Positions 18,180-27,745 of a DNA stretch of 59,286 nt are shown one piece after another. The stretch comes from an uncultured Eubacteriales bacterium (GTDB lineage Bacteria > Bacillota > Clostridia > TANB77 > CAG-508): positions 1-59,286 of the forward strand of contig CASFHP010000029.1 in assembly GCA_949294555.1 (NCBI GenBank), given 5' to 3'. The first letter of the stretch is position 1. Each line of letters begins with the position of its first letter. The position numbers were made by a program, and so were the translations under genes. The notes beneath the pieces are model-generated. The model was not told where the DNA came from. It saw only the letters and a list, made by a program, of their open reading frames with translations, and made no database searches.

Positions 18180-19451
18180 TTAATCTCCAAAAGCACTGGC
18201 ACCTACAATTTTTCCTAAATGCTTGTCTACATAGATTTGCACACCATTTCCCATATCATCTTGTCTTGAGATAGCATATCCTTGCACTGTATATGGCTCT
18301 GTTTTATCCCCTTCGTTGTACTTTCTTGTAAAAAAGTTATTTGGTGTTATTTCTGTTTCTCTACATTCTTGTGTTTCTTTATCATAATTACCGACTACTC
18401 TTTCGGCTTCTTCAAATCCCACTTCTGCTATTTCTTCTGCTTGCTCTTGTGATATTTCTCCTGTGGCATTTTGATATTCTTGATAAAAACTATTAAAATC
18501 TTTCACAAAAATTTGTGTATTCAAATTATCTACTTGTTCATCATATTCTGTTTCAAAATTTCCTCTGTCAACCTCTGCTTCAATTTCTGTTAAGTCTGTG
18601 TTATATATGCAATCTGTATTTACAATTTTACTTACAATTAATAAATGAGCTGTATATTGATAATCTACGTCACTCATATTTTCATAAGTATATTGAATAT
18701 TTCCAATATTAACTTTTATCGTAATCTTAGGAACCAATGACACTGTTAAAATCAAATCATTATTTTGAAATATATCTTCAGTAATTTCTGTATCAAAAGC
18801 TAAATTACACATTTCTTTATATAGTTCATAGGTTACCATGTCTTGAATTTTTACTTGGTAGATTTTATAATTAATCTGCTTAAATTCTTGTAAATTCTCG
18901 TATTCCATTGTTGTAATTATGTTTCTAGATAAAAATTCTTGATATTGGAACTCATAAGGTGTTGCATTTTTTGATTGTTCATCTACAAGTGTCGTTAATT
19001 CTTTTAAATTGCTTAACTGATTTGATACAACAATTCCTCCTGTATTCCCTAATTTAACCATATTTGCATTTTCATTTTCTTCTAATGGAATGATATAGTT
19101 TTTGCTGGTTGTTTCATAATCAAATTCTATAAAAGACTTCTCATGTATAGCATCGATTTCCTCTTCTGTTAATGTATTTCCACTTTCACTATAATTGCGT
19201 AGCGATTTTTTGATATTTTCTATTATTTGATTATATGCTTCTGTATCTTTCGCAAATTGATAATATTGCCCATTTTGATTTCTATATACAATTCTGTCTG
19301 GCTCGATAATGTTTTTAGTAAATATAGTCTCGCTTGTTTCAGAAGATATATTTTTCTGTGCATAGTATTGGGTTACAAACAAGGCTGTAATTAGTCCTAT
19401 TACTATTAATGTTAGTAGTATAATTATTATAATTTTTGTTCTTGTTTTCAT
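18180..19451 (-). CDS. Membrane-anchored extracytoplasmic protein with PepSY-like C-terminus
   Basis: A 423-residue protein with one N-terminal transmembrane segment (residues 5-30) and a large outside domain. The last 110 residues (ISQEQAEEIAEVGFEEAERVVG ... VQIYVDKHLGKIVGASAFGD) have the spacing of PepSY-type domains: a helix followed by strands ending in a GKIVGA turn. Such domains often inhibit or chaperone secreted enzymes. It is likely the first gene of a two-gene unit with the downstream membrane protein. Confidence 0.65.
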   Translation of the reverse strand: MKTRTKIIIIILLTLIVIGLITALFVTQYYAQKNISSETSETIFTKNIIEPDRIVYRNQNGQYYQFAKDTEAYNQIIENIKKSLRNYSESGNTLTEEEIDAIHEKSFIEFDYETTSKNYIIPLEENENANMVKLGNTGGIVVSNQLSNLKELTTLVDEQSKNATPYEFQYQEFLSRNIITTMEYENLQEFKQINYKIYQVKIQDMVTYELYKEMCNLAFDTEITEDIFQNNDLILTVSLVPKITIKVNIGNIQYTYENMSDVDYQYTAHLLIVSKIVNTDCIYNTDLTEIEAEVDRGNFETEYDEQVDNLNTQIFVKDFNSFYQEYQNATGEISQEQAEEIAEVGFEEAERVVGNYDKETQECRETEITPNNFFTRKYNEGDKTEPYTVQGYAISRQDDMGNGVQIYVDKHLGKIVGASAFGD

Positions 19452-19604
19452 GAAATTCTCCTTTTATAAATTATTAATTCATATAAAAAAATGTTTTAAG
19501 TGCTTTCATCATTACGAAAAAAGCACTGAAACATTAATTTTACACAAGATTTTTTCTTTCTGTCAGAATCTGTTTTGGCAAATCATAATCAGGATACTTT
19601 TCAA

Positions 19605-19780
19605 TAATCATTTGCAAAAAAATCACTTAATTCTCAAAGTGTTTCTCTCAAATTCTGCTCAAAAAAATAATTTAATTCATCAACTGTTATAATCAATATA
19701 ACATAAAATAAGAAAACTGGCAACTAATTATTTCTAACTAGTTGCCTCCCACAGCAATCCTTATTGATTACTTCCTAATA
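19605..19780. repeat. Accessory-region repeat, copy 1
   Basis: TTTGCAAAAAAATCACTTAA, TTCTCAAAGTGTTTCTCTC and ATCAACTGTTATAATCAATA match segments of copies at 20850-21030 and 21975-22200 in the same order. It ends with the hairpin GGCAACTA...TAGTTGCC that copy 3 also has. No coding capacity is apparent. The flanking part of the 19452-20001 stretch holds only a plus-strand small-RNA gene. Confidence 0.6.
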
Positions 19781-19888
19781 CTAGGGTACTATATTTTATG
19801 CGATAAGTCAATATTTTATTCAAAAATTTAGGGTAAAAAAATTTTTATAAAATACTTGAATTTTTCTTTGATTATCTGTATAATTTAT

Positions 19889-19917
19889 TTGACAAAAAAA
19901 TTTATTTTATGTATAAA
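19889..19917 (+). promoter_or_regulatory. Sigma-A promoter of a plus-strand small RNA
   Basis: TTGACA (19889-19894), 17 bases, TATAAA (19912-19917). It points right, against the surrounding minus-strand genes, and no plus-strand coding region follows. A structured segment ending in a T run begins about 25 bases downstream. Confidence 0.75.
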
Positions 19918-19923
19918 ATCATA

Positions 19924-20030
19924 TAATAATAACAAAGCAATAGCTTTTTAATAAGTCCTTTATGTGCGAAAGTCAGCTTCATGCTGTGAGTATTTTTTAA
20001 TGCCTAGCCGTAAAGGGCTTATCTTTTTTA
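19924..20030 (+). ncRNA. Promoter-driven structured small RNA, member 3 of the family
   Basis: An approximately 105-nt transcript is predicted from the promoter above. The outer stem pairs ATAAGTCCTTTA (about 19951-19962) with TAAAGGGCTTAT (20011-20022), and a T run follows as in intrinsic terminators. The interior GTCAGCTTCATGCTGTGAG then TGCCTAGC resembles the CTCAGACTTGCTGTGAG then TGCCTGC core of members 1 and 2, although the outer stem is unrelated in sequence. Conserved core with changing stems argues for a real RNA family. Its identity is unknown to me. Confidence 0.65.
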
Positions 20031-20790
20031 TATCAAATGGATTTTTCTTACTATAAAAATTTTTCCAACCTTTTTTATAATCATACAAATCTACAATTAA
20101 TCCAAATTTTTCTTTCAAAAATTTATAGTATCTCATATCATTTTGTAAAAAAGTTCTTTGTACTGCCCAATTACAATAATCTACAACCTACAAACACACT
20201 TCTCCTGATGGATTTTGTGGTAATATTTTCTGTGTCGAATCAATTGTAGTATTTAATTTGTTTTCGGTATAATTCAAAGCTTTTTGTATTGCTTATTCTA
20301 GTGGAGCTTGCCTTTTTTTACTTCCTCTAGTTGCTATATAAATATAGTTGTTATTAGATAAATGTAATATATTTTTAAATAAATTTGTTATCAAAGAATC
20401 ATACAGTGCTTGTGTATTACCATTAAACTTTTTAAATACATGCTCTGTTTTTCTTGCAACAACTATATTACATGAAAAAGGTAAATCTTTTAATAAAGTA
20501 AAAACTTTATATCTAACTTCTGGGCAGTCATCTTTTGCATGAAATGCTATCCTTGTTTTACTCATAGAAGGAATGTCTTTTAAATATTCATCATTTAATA
20601 TTTCTATCTTTAACTCATTAAGTTTTTTTCTTAAAAATTCTGGTTCTGTTGTTCTTATAAATCCCATAAGTAATATCTTTGATGCTCCATTTTCATTACC
20701 TACAATCCATTGACCTTTTCTGTTATAAAAAGTTGTATCTCCTGATTCATCTACAAAGAAGTAATTATTATTATATATATTTTCTTGCAT
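20002..20790 (-). pseudogene. DUF3800 protein gene broken by two in-frame stop codons
   Basis: The intact N-terminal part has the DUF3800 start YFFVDESGDT and covers about 165 residues, ending at TAA (20293-20295). The same frame then continues with AIQKALNYTENKL, meets a TAG (about 20193), and resumes with VVDYCNWAVQRTF and KNPFDIKKISPL, which is the normal end of the family. Both stops are one base from Glu and Gln codons. DUF3800 proteins have an RNase H-like fold and are common in mobile DNA. The likely start is ATG 20790, nine bases after GAAAGG. The end overlaps the small-RNA gene. Confidence 0.8.
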
Positions 20791-20805
20791 ATAGCTCATC
20801 CTTTC

Positions 20806-20834
20806 AAATTTATCAGATAATGTCTGATAAATTT
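20806..20834. promoter_or_regulatory. 29-bp palindrome ahead of the DUF3800 gene
   Basis: AAATTTATCAGA, five bases, TCTGATAAATTT. It directly precedes the GAAAGG ribosome binding site. An equivalent palindrome is placed in the same way before the DUF1016 gene (23885-23913). It could be a repressor operator or an mRNA hairpin hiding the ribosome binding site. Confidence 0.6.
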
Positions 20835-20849
20835 GATTATTATAATAAT

Positions 20850-21030
20850 CCCACAAAATTCTAAAACTACTTATTTTAAGTAACTTTAGAATTTCGTGGG
20901 ATTAATTTTTGGAGCATTTAGGGAAGTTATTTGCGAAAAAATTGATTTATTCTCAAAGTATTTCTCCTACATTTTTCTTTAAAAAGATTATTTGATTAAT
21001 CAACTGTTGAAATTAGTATAACATATAATC
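20850..21030. repeat. Accessory-region repeat, copy 2
   Basis: It begins with an inverted repeat, ATCCCACAAAATTCT with AGAATTTCGTGGGAT, and continues through TTTGCGAAAAA, TTCTCAAAGT and GATTAATCAACTGTTGAAATTA as in copy 3. No reading frame is present. The remaining part of 20857-21300 is AT-rich and shows nothing else I can name. Confidence 0.65.
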
Positions 21031-21300
21031 TATAAATCTCATAGTATTTTTTACAAAGTTAAAAAGGAAAATTGATGTTACTCAATTTTCCTGTAATACT
21101 ATTATAGGTAAAAACCTATAATATATTTGTGCTATTAGTTTATGCTAAAAGCTTAAAAATATTCATAATACTAAAAATCTTAAAAGATTTTTGTATTTGT
21201 TAATTGTTACTATTGTTTTGATAAAAACAACATATTTGTAATTTAATTTTATCACTTATATTGTAAAATGTCAAATATTTTTGCTTTTTTATTTTTGATT

Positions 21301-21834
21301 TTATTTTCCTTTTAATTTTTCAATATACTTATTTAAATTTTCAATCTTTTCTTCATATTTCTTTATATTTTTAATTAGGCCTAAACTCACATATAAAGAA
21401 TTATCTATATTTTTTATATCTTCTTTTGAAAGTTTAGTTATGTAATTTCCTAATCTAGCTTTACTAACTGTTTGAACATTAGAAAGATTTACTTGTCCAT
21501 CTAGTATTACCATCCCTTTACTATCTTTTTGAGTTATAATATGAGCCATTGTTGGAATTGTCTTAGATGCATGCGTAATTGGTGCAACTATGACATTACT
21601 AGAATTTATATTTCCTACATCGCTTTGAAGTATTACACAAGGTCTTTCTTTTTGCATTTCTGAACCTATTCCGATTCCAAAATTACACTTATAAACTTCT
21701 CCTCTTCGCACAATTCTATTTTTAGCCTTTTCTGAATTGGTATCTAAATATATTTGCGTTTTAGTCCATTCTAAAATATGTTGTACTTTTGAAACAGTGA
21801 TTTTAGGTTCATTATACTGATTTAACTCTTCCAT
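21301..21834 (-). CDS. MazF/PemK-family endoribonuclease toxin
   Basis: A 177-residue protein. After an approximately 40-residue N-terminal extension the MazF fold is clear: RRGEVYKCNFG, SEMQKERPCVILQSD (the Arg-Pro of the toxin family), NVIVAPIT and DGQVNLSNVQTVSK. A C-terminal coiled coil (KKYEEKIENLNKYIEKLKGK) follows. Such enzymes cleave mRNA at short motifs. No antitoxin-like gene lies within 370 bases upstream (21835-22203 contains only repeat copy 3), so it is an orphan or uses an unlinked antitoxin. Confidence 0.85.
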   Translation of the reverse strand: MEELNQYNEPKITVSKVQHILEWTKTQIYLDTNSEKAKNRIVRRGEVYKCNFGIGIGSEMQKERPCVILQSDVGNINSSNVIVAPITHASKTIPTMAHIITQKDSKGMVILDGQVNLSNVQTVSKARLGNYITKLSKEDIKNIDNSLYVSLGLIKNIKKYEEKIENLNKYIEKLKGK

Positions 21835-21974
21835 AACAAATTACGCCTCCTTTCTTTAAATAAAATTGTTCCAAAGCATCAAAAATTTCTTGGAAACTAT
21901 TTTATATATTTATACTATACAATTATTTGAAAATCAACAACTTTTAAAATTTAATTTTTGTTTATCTAAAAAAT

Positions 21975-22200
21975 TCTCCCACAAAATTCTATAACTACTT
22001 ATTTAAAGTAATTTTTGAATTTCGTGGGAGTAATTTTTGGAGCGTTTTAGGAGGTTATTTGCGAAAAATCTACTTAATTCTCAAAGTGTGCCTCCCACAA
22101 TTTACTCAAAAAAATAATTCGATTAATCAACTGTTGAAATTAATATAGCATATAGTAAAAGAATAAGCAACTAATTATTTCTTAACTAGTCGCCTTTCAG
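21975..22200. repeat. Accessory-region repeat, copy 3
   Basis: It contains CTCCCACAAAATTCT with its complement AATTTCGTGGGAG, then TTTGCGAAAAATCTACTTAA, TTCTCAAAGTGTGCCTCCC, GATTAATCAACTGTTGAAATTAA and the terminal hairpin GCAACTA...TAGTCGC. It is the fullest of three copies. The 21835-22203 interval contains nothing else recognisable. Confidence 0.65.
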
Positions 22201-22203
22201 TAA

Positions 22204-22716
22204 TTATAGGTAATTATTTAATATTTGAGTTTGTATATTTGCATTAACCCTAGTAGAATTACCGTCTAGTTTTATATACCAATATGTAGAATTAAAACTA
22301 ATAGAATTACTACTATTATTTTCTATAATTGATTTTAAATCATTTTCTAATTTTTCTAAATCAGATTGTGAGATCTGTTTTATATATTTAACTGTTGCAG
22401 GGTCTCTTTTACCTGTCATCTTATTTTGATATGAGCTGTCTTGATATGTATATATATCGCCGTTTTTATTTATAAGATAATGAACTGGCTGTGCACCTAA
22501 ATACAACTTTTCATTTACACCACTTCCTGTTGAATATAGAGCAATATCCATATCCATTGAAGTATCTCTCCATATATCTATATAAGCATTATCTTTTAGT
22601 GAGTCATTTGTTGTATAAGAGTTTCTGCTATAAAAGTAAATTCCACAAATAACTGCAACTATTAATATAATAATACAAACTATAACTATCTTTTTATTTT
22701 TTATACTTAATTTCAT
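22204..22716 (-). CDS. Membrane-anchored protein of unknown function
   Basis: A 170-residue protein with a basic N-terminus, one transmembrane segment (residues 9-28) and a small extracellular domain of about 135 residues. This holds TNDSLKDNAYIDIWRD, YLGAQPVHYLINKNGDIYTY and a Trp/Tyr-rich end. No family was recognised. It sits between accessory-region repeats and the DUF1016 gene, so it may be cargo of the same island. Confidence 0.6.
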   Translation of the reverse strand: MKLSIKNKKIVIVCIIILIVAVICGIYFYSRNSYTTNDSLKDNAYIDIWRDTSMDMDIALYSTGSGVNEKLYLGAQPVHYLINKNGDIYTYQDSSYQNKMTGKRDPATVKYIKQISQSDLEKLENDLKSIIENNSSNSISFNSTYWYIKLDGNSTRVNANIQTQILNNYL

Positions 22717-22819
22717 ATAATTTTTACTCCATTCATTAGTTAATATTCTTGTTTATAATATACAATAGAATTTATATTATTTCAAGTGTTATTGAAAAAG
22801 TCCTATATCAAAGATTTTT

Positions 22820-23875
22820 TTAACTTTCTTCTTTTTTATCTAAAATTGTATTAGTTTCTATTTGTCTCTTTTCTTCTTCAATGGTTTGCTTTAACTCCTC
22901 AACTGTTGGAAGGTATAATTGATACTTTGATGTGAATATATTTTTATTACCTTCTGGTAAAGTAAATTCAACTACAACATCATTTTTTTCTGAACAGAGT
23001 AATATTCCAATAGGTTCATTTTCACCTTCTACCATTTGAGTTCTTTTATAATAATTTACATACATTTGCATTTGTCCTACATCTTGATGTGTTAATTTTC
23101 CAGTTTTTAAATCTATTAGAACAAAACATTTTGCTAATCTGTTATAAAATACTAAGTCTATATAAAAATTTTCTCCACCCAAATTAATTCTTTGCTGTCT
23201 TGCTACAAAAGAAAAACCTTTTCCTAATTCTAGTAAAAATTCTTGTAAATGCTCTATTAAAGCATTTTCTAAGTCCTTTTCTAAATATCTTTTATTTTCT
23301 TTTAATCCTAAAAACTCTAATACTGTTGGATCTTTTACTAAATCATCTGGTTTTGTTATTTCGTGTCCTTTATTTGCAATAGCTAAAACTTCATCTTTTT
23401 CTTTGCTTAAGGTTAATCTTTCAAATAATAAAGACGATTTTTGCCTATCTAATTCTCTTACTGACCATTTTGAATTTATACATTCATTATAATAAAATTT
23501 TCTCATTGTTTCATCTTTTATTTTAGATAATTCAATATAATGACTCCAACTTAATTCATCAGACAATGTCTGATAATTTTGAAACATTGTATAAAATATT
23601 TTCATATTCCTAAGATTTGTTTCAGAATATCCTTTTCCAAATTCCTTTGTTAATCTTTGTGATAATAGTTTTATTAGTTGCTTGCCATAATCAGCACGAT
23701 TTTTTCCTTTTAGTTCTTCCTCAATAATTTGCTTACCAATATCCCATGATGATGTTACCATTTCATAATTTATATTCTTATATATATTTGTTCTGGCTTT
23801 TAATATAGTATTTCTTATATTATTATAAAAATTTTCATCTATTCCATTTATTGGTATATTATCCATATTTTTCAT
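22820..23875 (-). CDS. DUF1016/YhcG-type PDDEXK nuclease
   Basis: A protein of about 351 residues. The N-terminal DUF1016 helical domain carries YGKQLIKLLSQRLTKEFGKG and LSWSHYIELS. The C-terminal PD-(D/E)XK domain has NFYIDLVFYNRLAKCFVLID followed by LKTGKL, where Asp, Asp and Lys are the likely metal and catalytic residues. Such proteins accompany mobile and defence islands. The ATG at 23875 follows GAAAGGA; further upstream in-frame residues come from a palindrome that I read as 5' untranslated. Another copy of the palindrome lies inside the gene and encodes YQTLSDE. Confidence 0.85.
   Translation of the reverse strand: MKNMDNIPINGIDENFYNNIRNTILKARTNIYKNINYEMVTSSWDIGKQIIEEELKGKNRADYGKQLIKLLSQRLTKEFGKGYSETNLRNMKIFYTMFQNYQTLSDELSWSHYIELSKIKDETMRKFYYNECINSKWSVRELDRQKSSLLFERLTLSKEKDEVLAIANKGHEITKPDDLVKDPTVLEFLGLKENKRYLEKDLENALIEHLQEFLLELGKGFSFVARQQRINLGGENFYIDLVFYNRLAKCFVLIDLKTGKLTHQDVGQMQMYVNYYKRTQMVEGENEPIGILLCSEKNDVVVEFTLPEGNKNIFTSKYQLYLPTVEELKQTIEEEKRQIETNTILDKKEES
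23553..23580. repeat. Intragenic copy of the TCAGACA palindrome
   Basis: AATTCATCAGACAATGTCTGATAATTTT lies in frame inside the DUF1016 gene and encodes YQTLSDE within the conserved SWSHY region. It shares its centre with the two 5' palindromes at 20806-20834 and 23885-23913. Confidence 0.6.
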
Positions 23876-23884
23876 CTTCCTTTC

Positions 23885-23913
23885 AAATTCATCAGACAGT
23901 GTCTGATAAATTT
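23885..23913. promoter_or_regulatory. 29-bp palindrome ahead of the DUF1016 gene
   Basis: AAATTCATCAGACA, G, TGTCTGATAAATTT, with one wobble-compatible mismatch in the stem. It directly abuts the ribosome binding site, exactly as before the DUF3800 gene. The two genes may therefore share a regulator, or the palindrome may be a mobile repeat that landed at the same place in both. Confidence 0.6.
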
Positions 23914-24096
23914 TAGTATAACATAAATTTTCCATTTTTTCATTAAATTTACAAAATAATTACAAATTAGTTTATAAAGGGTTTGGGACTTAGTCCCAAA
24001 TTTAGAATTTTGACTAGGGAGGAAAAATTCAGTGCTTGTTAGGAAATATATAGGATTACAAAAATCACTTTTAATATGAATTTTTCCTCTAATTTT

Positions 24097-25906
<1,810 letters not shown>

Positions 25907-25943
25907 TCACTTCTGAATGGAAAGGCACAAAAAAACTCTAAAA

Positions 25944-26228
25944 TTAAAGTAGCCTTTCTATGTAGTCTTTTAATTGAGATAAGTGGTATTTATACCTTAA
26001 ATCTCCCACATAAAAGTAATCATGTTCATTAAAGAATAAAAATAATTTATCTTTAATGATTACTCTATGTGGTTCTACATACGCTAAGTTTGTGTGTTCT
26101 ATAATTCTTAAACAACCTTCATATATCCTTGTATGTTCAAGTTTTATAGAATTCAAACTACAAGCCCATTCAATTTTAGAGAGTAATTCTTCTCGTATTT
26201 TGTTTTTCTTTTTTACAATTCTAATCAT
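25944..26228 (-). CDS. Small hypothetical protein next to the recombinase
   Basis: A 94-residue protein from ATG 26228, preceded by AAAGGATGG. It is basic at the N-terminus (MIRIVKKKNKIREELLSK) with a C-terminal part rich in Tyr, Phe and His (LFLFFNEHDYFYVGDLRYKY). No family was recognised. It lies between the recombinase and the tRNA gene and could be a directionality factor or a repressor, but nothing in the sequence shows this. Confidence 0.55.
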   Translation of the reverse strand: MIRIVKKKNKIREELLSKIEWACSLNSIKLEHTRIYEGCLRIIEHTNLAYVEPHRVIIKDKLFLFFNEHDYFYVGDLRYKYHLSQLKDYIERLL

Positions 26229-26263
26229 ATCACACCATCCTTTCTTTTTCAAGTTAAAGGCAA

Positions 26264-26291
26264 CAAAAAAATCAACCTTTTACAGTTGATT
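26264..26291 (-). terminator. Terminator of tRNA-Thr
   Basis: On the minus strand AATCAAC, an eight-base loop and GTTGATT are followed by a run of seven Ts. It lies about 40 bases beyond the 3' end of the tRNA gene. Confidence 0.85.
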
Positions 26292-26328
26292 TATCAATAC
26301 TTTCGTCTGGTGCGACGATTTTACTTAA

Positions 26329-26404
26329 TGGAGCCAATAAGCAGAATCGAACTGCTGACCTACGGGTTACGAATCCGTTGCTCTACCAACTGAGCTATAT
26401 TGGC
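26329..26404 (-). tRNA. tRNA-Thr, anticodon CGT
   Basis: 76 bases with encoded CCA. Acceptor GCCAATA pairs with TATTGGC. The D stem is GCTC/GAGC with loop AGTTGGTA. The anticodon loop TTCGTAA gives CGT, reading ACG. The T arm is AGCAG-TTCGATT-CTGCT. The closing pair of the anticodon stem is an A-C mismatch (ACGGA/CCCGT). It borders the recombinase-bearing accessory region. Confidence 0.93.
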
Positions 26405-26481
26405 AAATAGAATTGTACAGGACAAATTTTATCGCATATTTCATGTAATGTCAATTCCTCCTATACAATATTTTGTTTTTA

Positions 26482-27570
26482 TTATCTTTCAGAAACTTCC
26501 TCTGGCATATTTTCATACAAAGGAACAATAAAATTCAATGCTGAATCCACTGTGTCAGACGCTTCATAAATTTCTTTCATATTATTTGCTTCAGATTGTG
26601 GTGCTAATAAATTTTGCATATATTGATGTGTATATAAACTGCCATCTTGGTCTACAACATCAAATTTTTGCAAATATAATGTATTTTGTCCAACATTAAT
26701 ATATCCTTCTTTTAAGAATTCTACACCACCAAGTAATGCTTTTTCCAAGCTATCCCATCCTTGTTCATAGGCATATTGTGCCGCATTTTGGATAATTTCA
26801 TCTTGTGAATTTCCTTTTGCATTTATATTAAATGGATTATACACGACTGTGTCATTGTATTCACATCCTCTAGATAGTACTGTTCCATTTCTTCCTTGTT
26901 CTTGAATTAATCTAGAAGCTATAAAATATGGGGCTATATTTGCATTTTTCCCTGCTTGCAATAATGCTTCTGTTATACTATCTCCTTCTAAGAAAGAACC
27001 TTCTGTTATTTCATTAATTCCTTCTGCTGTTTGTGCACCTTCTACATATTTTAGTTCGGCGAATTGGAATATGTTGTCATCATTTAAAATATTTCGTGGA
27101 TCCATTTGATATTTTATTGCTTTATCAGAAGCACATAGCCATGTTCCATTATCAAATGTCCTATCTCTATCTATTTCACATTTCCAATCTTCAGGATAGT
27201 CTGATGAATCTGGAATTAAATTTGTTGGATATTCTGTATTATCTTTATGTCCTTCATTTGCAATAACTTCTTCCCAATCCAATTTTGTATAAAACAAGGT
27301 AAATGTCCAATTAGGATGTTCTTCTAACAAAGCATCTATTCGTTCTTTATATCCTGGATATTTGCTTTCGTTCAAATTTTCGCCATCATATTGTTCGTAT
27401 TTTTGTTTTTGACTTTCTCTAATCCATACAAAAATTAAAAAACTAATTAGAATAAGTACCAATATCACTACAATGACTATCTTTGCTTTTTTGGGAATTC
27501 TACTTATAATTCTTTTGGTATTTCTTATAAAATTATTTATGATTTCTTTAAAATTACTTCCTCTATTCAT
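26482..27570 (-). CDS. Membrane-anchored endo-beta-N-acetylglucosaminidase (glucosaminidase domain)
   Basis: A 362-residue protein with one transmembrane anchor (about residues 26-50). The extracellular region starts with YPGYKERIDALLEEHPNWTF, a repeat typical of these wall enzymes, and ends with a glucosaminidase fold containing APYFIASRLIQEQGRNG with the likely catalytic Glu, NPFNI and GQNTLYLQKFDV. It should cleave glycan strands of peptidoglycan. Its fold is shared with the 29379-30929 protein (LEWSDVIANE matching LDWEEVIANE), so the two are paralogues. Confidence 0.87.
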   Translation of the reverse strand: MNRGSNFKEIINNFIRNTKRIISRIPKKAKIVIVVILVLILISFLIFVWIRESQKQKYEQYDGENLNESKYPGYKERIDALLEEHPNWTFTLFYTKLDWEEVIANEGHKDNTEYPTNLIPDSSDYPEDWKCEIDRDRTFDNGTWLCASDKAIKYQMDPRNILNDDNIFQFAELKYVEGAQTAEGINEITEGSFLEGDSITEALLQAGKNANIAPYFIASRLIQEQGRNGTVLSRGCEYNDTVVYNPFNINAKGNSQDEIIQNAAQYAYEQGWDSLEKALLGGVEFLKEGYINVGQNTLYLQKFDVVDQDGSLYTHQYMQNLLAPQSEANNMKEIYEASDTVDSALNFIVPLYENMPEEVSER

Positions 27571-27690
27571 GTTTTTAATTATACCATATCCTTTCTGATT
27601 TTTTCAATTATTTTTTACTAAATCTGGAAAAGTTTATTTTCAGTTAAATGTGCAATTTTTAAAATGTATATATATTATTTTCAATTTTTA

Positions 27691-27733
27691 AGGACACCTC
27701 CAATAGACATATTCTTGTCTTATGGTGTGCCCC
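27691..27733 (-). terminator. Hairpin after the cadherin-like protein gene
   Basis: On the minus strand GGCACACC pairs with GGTGTCC, closing an inner AGACA/TGTCT stem. A moderately T-rich tail follows. It lies just beyond the stop codon at 27746. Confidence 0.6.
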
Positions 27734-27745
27734 TCTTTTATTATT

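Noticed and set aside
20193..20295. Stop-codon read-through in the DUF3800 gene
   Set aside because: One stop is TAA and the other TAG, and neighbouring genes end normally with such codons. Decay is simpler.
26329..26404. tRNA-Thr as the attachment site of the recombinase island
   Set aside because: No second copy of the tRNA 3' end was found in the window, and large serine recombinases usually do not use tRNA genes.
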